Assembly: GCA_021325515.1 (NCBI GenBank)
Contig: JAJPHC010000059.1
Coordinates: forward strand, 1-37,509
Source of the DNA: Acidobacteriota bacterium
GTDB taxonomy: Bacteria; Acidobacteriota; Thermoanaerobaculia; Gp7-AA8
Direction: 5' to 3'
DNA: 37,509 nucleotides
Shown: in pieces, positions 23,519 to 29,809 of the stretch
Layout of the letters: each line of letters opens with the position of its first letter
How positions within the stretch are numbered: the stretch's first letter is position 1
Made by a program: the position numbers and the translations under genes
The notes under the pieces: generated by a model
The model's database searches: none
What the model was told of the DNA's origin: nothing
The model's input: only the letters and a program-made list of their open reading frames with translations

Positions 23519-23627
23519 CGTTAAGTTGGTTCGCGGGGGTCACACCTGGAAAATCAACTTAACGGCGTGCCAGGATGCAGGCGTTAAGTTGATTTTTCAG
23601 GTGTGCCCCCCAAAAACCAACTTAACG
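23519..23627. repeat. Inverted pair of 46-bp palindrome-ended elements (REP-like)
   Basis: Copy 1 (23519-23564) and copy 2 (23582-23627) are both 46 bp. Copy 1 and the reverse complement of copy 2 agree at 41 of 46 positions. Each copy is itself bounded by the inverted termini CGTTAAGTTG and CAACTTAACG, with a GGTGTG/CACACC core inside. The 17-bp spacer would be the loop of one long hairpin. The pattern fits a REP/BIME-type or MITE-like non-autonomous element; no transposase gene is in the window. Confidence 0.85.
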
Positions 23628-23675
23628 GGGCCTGGTCCGCGGCGACATCCCACCTTCCTTATCTTCATAAGCTTC

Positions 23676-23693
23676 GCACTTACACTTAAGTGC
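23676..23693 (+). promoter_or_regulatory. Small hairpin and CACTTAAGTG palindrome before the lipid operon
   Basis: GCACTT (23676-23681) and AAGTGC (23688-23693) can pair, and the overlapping CACTTAAGTG (23683-23692) is a perfect 10-bp palindrome ending 4 nt before the ATG at 23697. No Shine-Dalgarno is seen. It is a candidate operator or translational control site for the six-gene operon. Confidence 0.35.
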
Positions 23694-23696
23694 CTT

Positions 23697-24296
23697 ATGA
23701 CGATTTATGCGCTGAAAGGGCGGTTTCAGGGGATTCTGCGGCCGGCGGTGCGGGGGATGGTGTGGATCGGGGTTCGCGCGAATCACGTCACGATCGCGGC
23801 CTGCCTTGTGTCGATCGCCATCGGGGCGCTGCTCATCCTTCTCGATCGCGTCTGGTTTGCGCTCATTCCGATCTGGATGTTTCTCCGCATGGCGCTGAAC
23901 GCGATCGACGGCATGCTCGCGCGCGAGTTCAACCAGAAATCGGCGCTCGGCGGCTACCTCAACGAGCTGACCGATGTCCTCTCCGACGCTGCGCTCTATC
24001 TTCCGTTCGCGTTCGTCCCGCCCTTCAACTGGATGTCCGTGACCGCCGCGATCTTCGCCTCCGCGCTGACGGAGATGACCGGCGTCGTCTCGGTCATGAT
24101 CGGCGCCTCGCGCCGTTACGACGGACCGATGGGGAAGAGCGACCGCGCATTCGTCTTCTCGCTCCTCGCGATCTGGATTTCCGTGACGCGCGCCACGCTC
24201 CCGCGCTGGGCAAACGTGATCATGTGGGCGATCACAGCCGCAGCGGCGCTGACGGTGGTCCGCCGCATTCGCGGCGGTCTCGAGGAGTTGACATGA
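23697..24296 (+). CDS. ynbA: YnbA-like CDP-alcohol phosphatidyltransferase
   Basis: A membrane enzyme of 199 aa that would transfer a phosphatidyl group from CDP-diacylglycerol to an alcohol. Several membrane helices flank the family signature at 68-97: NAIDGMLAREF (D71, G72, A75, R76) then LNELTDVLSD (D93, D97). Compared with the classic DxxDGxxAR...GxxxDxxxD, the first Asp is Asn68 and the second Gly position is Asn89. I believe this variation is shared by YnbA-type members but could not check it. The start at 23697 follows a small palindrome. The stop overlaps the next start (ATGA). It heads the six-gene operon. Confidence 0.85.
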   Translation: MTIYALKGRFQGILRPAVRGMVWIGVRANHVTIAACLVSIAIGALLILLDRVWFALIPIWMFLRMALNAIDGMLAREFNQKSALGGYLNELTDVLSDAALYLPFAFVPPFNWMSVTAAIFASALTEMTGVVSVMIGASRRYDGPMGKSDRAFVFSLLAIWISVTRATLPRWANVIMWAITAAAALTVVRRIRGGLEELT

Positions 24297-26038
24297 GGCA
24301 ATGCCAGGAGCGGACATTCCGCACCTCAGACGGAACGGAGCTCTTCTATCGCCACTGGCCCGCGCTCGCGCCGAAGCCGCGCGGCGCGATCGTGCTCTTT
24401 CATCGCGGTCACGAACACTCCGGCCGCATGGCGCATCTCGCCGCCGAATTGAAACTCGACGACTTCGCCTTCCACGCGTGGGACGCGCGCGGCCACGGCC
24501 GCTCACCCGGACCCCGCGGTTTCAGCCCGAGCCTCGGGACATCGATCCGCGACGTGGACGAATTCATCGCCGAAGTCTCGCGCGACTCCGGCCACGCGAT
24601 CTCCGACATCGCCGTGATCGCGCAGAGCGTCGGCGCCGTCATCGTCTCGGCATGGATGCACGATTACGCGCCGCGCATCCGCTGCGCCGTCCTCGCCTCG
24701 CCCGCGTTCCGGGTCAAGCTCTACGTTCCGCTCGCGCGCACCGGACTCGCCGCGATGTACAAAGCTCGCGGCAACTTCTTCGTGAAGAGCTACGTGAAGT
24801 CGAAGTTCCTCACGCACGATCCGGAGCGCATCGCGTCATTCGATGCCGATCCGCTGATCACGCGCGACATCTCCGCGAACATCCTCCTCGCACTCTACGA
24901 GACCGCGGAGCGCGTTGTCGCCGATGCGAATGCGATCACGATCCCGACGCAGCTTCTGATCTCCGGCTCCGACTTCGTCGTCCACCATGCGCCGCAGCAC
25001 GAGTTCTTCAACCGTCTGGGCAGCATCGTGAAGGAGCGGCACGTGCTGCCCGGCTTCTTCCACGACACGCTGGGCGAGAAGGATCGCGAGCTCGCGTTCC
25101 AGCACATCCGCCGCTTCATTCACACGCAGTTCGATGAGCTGCCGCAGCGCGTCGACGTGACGCACGCCGATCGCAGCGGACACACGCGCGAAGAATCCGA
25201 CCGGCTCGCAACTCCGCTCCCGCCGGTCTCGCCGCGCGGTCTCTACTGGACCGCGACGCGCCTCGGCATCCGGATCGGCGGCCTCCTCTCCGAAGGTCTG
25301 AACCTCGGCAGCAAGACCGGCTTCGACTCCGGCAGCACGCTCGACTACGTCTACGAGAATCAGCCGCGCGGCAGGACCGCCCTCGGCCGCTTCATCGATC
25401 ACAACTATCTGCAGTCGATCGGCTGGCGCGGCATTCGCCAGAGAAAGCTCCACGTCGAAGAACTCCTGCGCGATGCGATGCGGCGCACCCGCGACTACGG
25501 CAGCGACGTCCGCATCCTGGACGTGGCTGCGGGACACGGCCGATACGTGCTCGACGCGATCGCGTCATCCGAGGTGAAGCCCGCATCGATTCTGCTGCGC
25601 GATTACAGCGAGTTGAATGTCCGCAAGGGTGCGGAGCTGATCTCCGCGCGCGGACTCCAGCACGTCGCGAGCTTCCAGCATGGAGACGCCTTCGATCGTC
25701 CGAGCCTCGCGTCGATCACGCCGCGCCCCACGATCGCGATCGTCTCCGGCCTCTATGAATTGTTCGGCGACAACGATCTCGTCTCGCGCTCGCTCGCCGG
25801 CATCGCCGATGCCGTTCCCGAGGGCGGCTACCTGATCTACACCTGCCAGCCCTGGCATCCGCAGCTCGAGCTGATCGCGCGCGCGCTGACGAGCCATCGC
25901 GGCGGGCAGGCGTGGGTGATGCGCCGCCGCACGCAGAACGAGATGGATCAGCTCGCGGAGCGCGCCGGATTCCGCAAGGTGGCGGAGCGCATCGACGAGT
26001 GGGGCATCTTCACCGTGTCGCTCGCGGTGCGCACGTGA
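24293..26038 (+). CDS. ynbC: YnbC-like alpha/beta hydrolase fused to a SAM methyltransferase
   Basis: A protein of 581 aa, close to the length I remember for E. coli YnbC. The N-terminal half is a monoglyceride-lipase-like hydrolase: AIVLFHRGHEHSGR, AWDARGHGRSPG, nucleophile elbow AQSVGA (Ser112), acid region SGSDFVVH and catalytic-His region FFHDTLGE. The C-terminal half starts near 320 and has a Rossmann methyltransferase motif LDVAAGHGRY (409-418), then RDYSELNVRKG and the late motif GGYLIYTCQPWHP. A GAGGAG ribosome site precedes the ATG. It overlaps the neighbours at both ends by 4 bp (ATGA, GTGA). A role in trimming and methylating a lipid intermediate is inferred from context only. Confidence 0.88.
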   Translation: MRQCQERTFRTSDGTELFYRHWPALAPKPRGAIVLFHRGHEHSGRMAHLAAELKLDDFAFHAWDARGHGRSPGPRGFSPSLGTSIRDVDEFIAEVSRDSGHAISDIAVIAQSVGAVIVSAWMHDYAPRIRCAVLASPAFRVKLYVPLARTGLAAMYKARGNFFVKSYVKSKFLTHDPERIASFDADPLITRDISANILLALYETAERVVADANAITIPTQLLISGSDFVVHHAPQHEFFNRLGSIVKERHVLPGFFHDTLGEKDRELAFQHIRRFIHTQFDELPQRVDVTHADRSGHTREESDRLATPLPPVSPRGLYWTATRLGIRIGGLLSEGLNLGSKTGFDSGSTLDYVYENQPRGRTALGRFIDHNYLQSIGWRGIRQRKLHVEELLRDAMRRTRDYGSDVRILDVAAGHGRYVLDAIASSEVKPASILLRDYSELNVRKGAELISARGLQHVASFQHGDAFDRPSLASITPRPTIAIVSGLYELFGDNDLVSRSLAGIADAVPEGGYLIYTCQPWHPQLELIARALTSHRGGQAWVMRRRTQNEMDQLAERAGFRKVAERIDEWGIFTVSLAVRT

Positions 26039-27300
26039 CCAGCGGGCGGCCGTGGCGCCGCGCCTGTGCATGGCTCGCGTTTCTCGGCCCGTTCTTCTTC
26101 GCGAGCTACGGCTTCGCGAACTACCTCGCGAGCCGCCGCGCGCACGTCGGCGCGATCGTGTTCGGATGGGAGCACCACATCCCGTTCATCCCCTGGACGA
26201 TCATTCCCTACTGGTCGATCGACCTTCTCTACGCCGTCTCGATCTTCCTCTGCACCACCAGGCGCGAGCTCGATCGTCACGCGCTGCGTCTGCTCTTCGT
26301 GCAGCTCGTCAGCGTCGCCTGCTTCATCGCGTTCCCTCTTCGATTCTCATTTCTGAAGCCGCAGACGGACGGTGCGGCCGGCCTGCTCTTCAGAGTGCTC
26401 GGCAGTTTCGACAAGCCGTTCAATCAGGCGCCGTCGCTGCACATCGCGCTGCTGGTGCTGATCTGGGACCGGCTCGCCGCACACACTCCGGCGCGCTGGG
26501 GAATCGCGCTGCATCTCTGGATGCTGCTCATCGCCGCCTCGATTCTGACGACGTATCAGCATCACTTCATCGATCTGCCGACAGGGCTCGCCCTCGGATT
26601 GATTGCGCTCTGGCTCGGCGAGGGAGAGCTCCGCCTCACGCGCGACCGCCTGCGCTGGCGGATCGCCGCAACGTACGTCATCGGCGCTGCGCTCTTCGCC
26701 CTCGCGGCGACGCGCGGCGGCACCTGGCTCTGGCTGCTGTGGGTATCGCTCGCGCTGCTCTTCGTGGCCTTCAACTATCTCTTCGCCGGCGCGCGCGGCT
26801 TTCTCAAGCGGAGCGATGGATCGATCTCCGCAATCGGACATGCGCTGTACGCTCCCTTCACCTTCGGCGCATGGTTGAACTCGAGACTCTGGAGCGCGAA
26901 TGCCGCGACGCCTTCGCCGATCATGGACGGCGTCTTTCTCGGCCGCATCCCGACGCGGCGCGCGGAGTTCGACGCGATCATCGATCTCTGCGCAGAGATT
27001 CCCTGCCGCGGCGGAGCGAAGTTCTATCGCTCGTTTCCGGTGCTCGATCACGTCGTCGCGAGCGAGGAGACATTCGAGGCAGCCGTGCGTGCGATCGAAG
27101 AAGGCCGCACGCATGGACGCGTCCTCGTCTGCTGTGCCCTCGGATTTTCGCGCAGTGCGTCGACTGTCGCTGCCTGGATGTTGAAGACGGGGCGCGCGGC
27201 TTCGGCCGATGAAGCGGTCGAGCGCATCCGCATCGCGCGGCCGCGCATCGTGCTGAAGCAGCGGCATGTCGCGGCACTGCGCCGGCAGGCAGCAGGATGA
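26035..27300 (+). CDS. ynbD: YnbD-like PAP2 phosphatase fused to a dual-specificity phosphatase
   Basis: A protein of 421 aa from the GTG at 26035. The membrane part (about 1-300) carries PAP2-type motifs: PSLH (133-136) and TYQHHFIDLPTG (H176, D180), as in lipid phosphate phosphatases. A cytosolic tail (about 310-421) is a dual-specificity/tyrosine phosphatase: MDGVFLGRIPTRRAEFDAII, the acid region FPVLDH and the P-loop CCALGFSRS (Cys367, Arg373; CX5R). The residue before the catalytic Cys is Cys rather than the usual His. Both phosphatase active sites seem intact. Start and stop overlap the neighbours by 4 bp. It could dephosphorylate the phosphorylated product of the CDP-alcohol transferase. 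Confidence 0.88.
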   Translation: MTSGRPWRRACAWLAFLGPFFFASYGFANYLASRRAHVGAIVFGWEHHIPFIPWTIIPYWSIDLLYAVSIFLCTTRRELDRHALRLLFVQLVSVACFIAFPLRFSFLKPQTDGAAGLLFRVLGSFDKPFNQAPSLHIALLVLIWDRLAAHTPARWGIALHLWMLLIAASILTTYQHHFIDLPTGLALGLIALWLGEGELRLTRDRLRWRIAATYVIGAALFALAATRGGTWLWLLWVSLALLFVAFNYLFAGARGFLKRSDGSISAIGHALYAPFTFGAWLNSRLWSANAATPSPIMDGVFLGRIPTRRAEFDAIIDLCAEIPCRGGAKFYRSFPVLDHVVASEETFEAAVRAIEEGRTHGRVLVCCALGFSRSASTVAAWMLKTGRAASADEAVERIRIARPRIVLKQRHVAALRRQAAG

Positions 27301-27644
27301 GCGCCGCTGCACTCTCAACCGCGCGTTTGCTGCGCGCCGCGCGACTCCTGTCGCTAAGCAGCATCGCTCTTACGCTCTTCGCTCGCAACGCGCTGGAGAT
27401 CTCCCTCGGACTCATCGCCTTCTGGCTCGCGGTCCGAATCGAATTCGACGCACGCATTTTCGATGCTCTCGCGGAGGGACGCTTGTCACTCGACGCATTC
27501 GACAGTGCTGCGCTGGCCCTTCGCATCATGCCGAAAGAGAAAACCGGACGTCCGCTCGAACTGCGCTGCCGCGGCGCGCCCCGTCTCGTTCTTGTTCTCG
27601 GAGCGATCCTGGTGATCCAATTCGCGCTGCGGTTCACCCGATGA
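27297..27644 (+). CDS. Small membrane protein in the lipid operon
   Basis: A protein of 115 aa. Hydrophobic segments at about 15-47 (ISLGLIAFWLAVRIEF) and 96-112 (LVLVLGAILVIQFAL) flank a polar middle with SLDAFDSAALALRIMPKEKTGRP. This suggests a two-helix inner-membrane protein. The ATG overlaps the YnbD stop (ATGA), so it is translated with the phosphatase. I do not recognise a family. The next gene begins 19 bp later. It has no counterpart that I recall in the E. coli ynb operon. Confidence 0.7.
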   Translation: MSAAALSTARLLRAARLLSLSSIALTLFARNALEISLGLIAFWLAVRIEFDARIFDALAEGRLSLDAFDSAALALRIMPKEKTGRPLELRCRGAPRLVLVLGAILVIQFALRFTR

Positions 27645-27663
27645 CTCCACCTGCTGCCTGATC

Positions 27664-28611
27664 ATGAGCGACGCGCTGCACAATCCGGTCTTCCGCATCT
27701 ACTTCGCGGTGCTGATGGGGCTTCTCGTCTTCGCCGGTGCGCTCCTCGCGATCCTCCGTCTCGCACTGCACAAGAATGTCGATCACGCATGGAAGGCGTA
27801 TCGCGGCTGGCTGATCATGATTCCGCCGGTGTTCGCAGCGCTTCTCATCGGCCGCCTGGCGACGATCGTCTTCTTCACGGCGGTGGCGATCGGCGCGTTC
27901 ATCGAGTTCGCGCGCGCCACCGGTCTCTATCGCGACTGGTGGATGACGAGCATCGTCATCCTCGGCATCACCGCGGTCGGCGTCGTCTCCGCGATCGACG
28001 ATCCCGATCCCGCGAAGCACGTTCATGGCTGGTACGGAATGCTGATGGCGCTCCCTGTCTATGTCGTGGCGGCAATCATGATGATTCCGATCCTTCGCGA
28101 TCGGGCAAAGGGACAACTGCAGCCGATAGCGCTGTCGGTCGTCGGCTTCGTGTACATCGGCTGGATGTTCGGCCATCTCAGCTTTCTCGCAAACGCGAAG
28201 AATGCGTACGGCTATCTGCTCTATCTGCTGTTCGCGGTACCGCTGAACGACATCGCGGCGTTCACCTTCGGGCGCGCGTTCGGCAAGACGAAAATGCGGC
28301 CGAACATCAGCCCGAACAAGACGTGGGCCGGATCGATCGGCGCGCTCGCGGTGTCGATGCTGCTGCCATGGCTGGTCCGCTTTTCGTTTCCCGGGTTCGG
28401 AACGACGGAGCTGATTCTCACCGGAGTCATCGTCGGCATCGGCGGCCAGCTCGGCGATCTCACGATCAGCGTGATGAAGCGCGATATCGGGATCAAGGAC
28501 ATGGGTGCGGTGATCGAGGGGCACGGCGGCGTGCTCGATCGCGTCGACAGTTTGATCTATGTCGCGCCTCTGTTTTTTCACATGGCGCGGTATTTCGCCG
28601 GTTTATCCTGA
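27664..28611 (+). CDS. ynbB: YnbB-like phosphatidate cytidylyltransferase (CDP-diglyceride synthase)
   Basis: A multi-helix membrane enzyme of 315 aa converting phosphatidate and CTP to CDP-diacylglycerol. The CdsA signature lies near the C-terminus: SVMKRDIGIKDMGAVIEG then HGGVLDRVDS (286-295 for GHGGVLDRVD), with the metal aspartates present. Upstream GRAFGKTKMRPNISPNKTWA is the other family hallmark. It supplies the substrate for the YnbA-like transferase encoded at the head of the operon. A housekeeping cdsA presumably exists elsewhere, so this would be a dedicated paralogue (inference). The stop lies within a perfect 6-bp hairpin (28608-28622). Confidence 0.9.
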   Translation: MSDALHNPVFRIYFAVLMGLLVFAGALLAILRLALHKNVDHAWKAYRGWLIMIPPVFAALLIGRLATIVFFTAVAIGAFIEFARATGLYRDWWMTSIVILGITAVGVVSAIDDPDPAKHVHGWYGMLMALPVYVVAAIMMIPILRDRAKGQLQPIALSVVGFVYIGWMFGHLSFLANAKNAYGYLLYLLFAVPLNDIAAFTFGRAFGKTKMRPNISPNKTWAGSIGALAVSMLLPWLVRFSFPGFGTTELILTGVIVGIGGQLGDLTISVMKRDIGIKDMGAVIEGHGGVLDRVDSLIYVAPLFFHMARYFAGLS

Positions 28612-28622
28612 GCGAAGCTCAG
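28608..28622. repeat. Short perfect hairpin CTGAGC-GAA-GCTCAG
   Basis: Arms of 6 bp with a 3-base loop overlap the stop codon of the cytidylyltransferase gene and lie 11 bp before the next start. It could slow ribosomes or RNases at this junction, or be a fragment of a dispersed palindrome. No T-tract follows. Confidence 0.45.
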
Positions 28623-28633
28623 CGTTGCCGGTG

Positions 28634-29344
28634 ATGGACGAGTGGCACTACGACCCGACGCCCGATTTCGATCAGACGCCGATCGAGCGTCTGCGCGGCT
28701 TCCCGCGCCATCCGAATCTCTTCGTCTATGCGGCGCGCACGCTCGCGAACCTCATCGTCCGGCTCATTCTTCGCCTCGGCAACCGGCTCGAGATCGAGGG
28801 GCGCGAGCATCTCCCTGCCGGTGAGTCGTTCGTCATGGTGGCGAATCATGCGAGCCATCTCGATGCGCCGGCGCTGCTGGCAGCACTGCCGCTCGCGCAG
28901 GTGCATCGCGCGTTTCCCGCGGCGGCCGCCGATTACTTCTTCACGCACCTTCCGGTGCTCGCCTTCTCCGCGATCGTGATGAATGCGATGCCGTTCGACC
29001 GCAAAGAAAATCCGAAGCAGAGCATCGACGCCTGCCGGCAGCTTCTCGATGCGAGAGGCCACGTGCTGATTCTTTTCCCCGAGGGGACGCGGACGACGGA
29101 TGGCAGCATCGGGGCGTTCAAGCCGGGCATCGGATTCCTCGCTGCCGGCACCGATGTCCCCATCGTTCCATGTCACATCGACGGCGCGTTCCGCGCGTGG
29201 CCGAAGGGCGCATGGGTTCCGCGGCCGCGAAAGCTCAAGCTGCGAATCGGTGCTCCAGTTCGCTTTCGCGACATGCGGCGCGTAAAGGAGGACGCGGTTC
29301 AGATTGCAGAAACACTCCGAAACCGCGTCATCGCGCTACAATGA
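28634..29344 (+). CDS. plsC: 1-acylglycerol-3-phosphate acyltransferase (PlsC family)
   Basis: A protein of 236 aa from the ATG at 28634. It has the PlsC/LPLAT motifs: NHASHLD (71-77, catalytic H72 and D77), PFDRKENPKQSI, FPEGTRT (148-154) and IVPCHIDGAF. It forms phosphatidate, the substrate of the cytidylyltransferase encoded 22 bp upstream, which fits one pathway in one operon. The frame upstream of 28634 is open but overlaps the previous gene and looks non-coding. Whether this is the housekeeping enzyme or one dedicated to the special lipid cannot be told from the window. Its 3' end contains the promoter box of the response-regulator gene. Confidence 0.92.
   Translation: MDEWHYDPTPDFDQTPIERLRGFPRHPNLFVYAARTLANLIVRLILRLGNRLEIEGREHLPAGESFVMVANHASHLDAPALLAALPLAQVHRAFPAAAADYFFTHLPVLAFSAIVMNAMPFDRKENPKQSIDACRQLLDARGHVLILFPEGTRTTDGSIGAFKPGIGFLAAGTDVPIVPCHIDGAFRAWPKGAWVPRPRKLKLRIGAPVRFRDMRRVKEDAVQIAETLRNRVIALQ
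29337..29342 (+). promoter_or_regulatory. Candidate -10 box (TACAAT) of the response regulator gene
   Basis: TACAAT matches TATAAT at five of six positions and overlaps the plsC stop. It ends 17 nt before the ATG at 29360, implying a leader of about 11 nt. Confidence 0.4.
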
Positions 29345-29359
29345 TCGCGGCCCAATCAC

Positions 29360-29740
29360 ATGGAAAATCCGACAGGCGCCCAACGCCGACTGCTGCTGGT
29401 GGAAGACGAACGTCTGATCCGGGAACGGATCGAGGCGGCCTTCACGGAGTGGGAAGTGACGGCGGCGGTCGACGGCGAGCAGGCCATCGAGTTGCTGTGG
29501 AGCGGGATGTTCGATGTGGTGCTGCTCGACATGATGCTGCCGCGGCTCTCGGGCTATGACGTGATTCGCCACATGAGCATGCGGCGCCCCGAGTTGCTGC
29601 AGCGGACGATCGTCTTTTCCGGTGCAAGCGATGTCGACACCGCGTTCATCGAAGGGCTCAACATCCGCAAGATCATCCGGAAGCCGGCGCCCGCCGAAAC
29701 GCTTCTGGCGATCGCCAGCGATATCGCCGCGGAATCCTGA
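29360..29740 (+). CDS. Single-domain response regulator (REC)
   Basis: A protein of 126 aa, receiver domain only. The acidic pocket E15/D16 (LLLVEDERLI), phospho-acceptor D57 (VVLLDMMLP), Ser87 in the switch position (IVFSGAS) and K108 (IIRKPAP) are all present. It has no output domain, so it would act by binding a partner protein, as CheY-like regulators do. No histidine kinase gene is adjacent. It is followed 69 bp later by a Ser/Thr kinase gene with its own promoter-like box. Confidence 0.9.
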   Translation: MENPTGAQRRLLLVEDERLIRERIEAAFTEWEVTAAVDGEQAIELLWSGMFDVVLLDMMLPRLSGYDVIRHMSMRRPELLQRTIVFSGASDVDTAFIEGLNIRKIIRKPAPAETLLAIASDIAAES

Positions 29741-29785
29741 AGCAGGCAGCCTGGTACTCTCCCTGCCGCCTGCCTCCTTCTGCCT

Positions 29786-29800
29786 GAGTGCTAGACTCGC
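29786..29800 (+). promoter_or_regulatory. Promoter-like 15-mer GAGTGCTAGACTCGC before the TPR kinase gene
   Basis: It contains an extended -10 pattern TGCTAGACT (TAGACT at 29792-29797), 12 nt before the TTG start at 29810. The identical 15 bases occur before asnB (33947-33961). Confidence 0.45.
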
Positions 29801-29809
29801 AGCACAAGA

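Noticed and set aside
23519-23627. Long inverted repeat as an ordinary rho-independent terminator
   Set aside because: The arms are 46 bp with their own internal inverted ends and no terminal T-tract, so a REP/MITE-like element explains it better.
23697-29344. Treating the lipid operon as a defence or secondary-metabolite island
   Set aside because: Base composition and codon style match the neighbours, and every recognisable gene fits phospholipid chemistry; no nuclease, toxin or synthase module is present.
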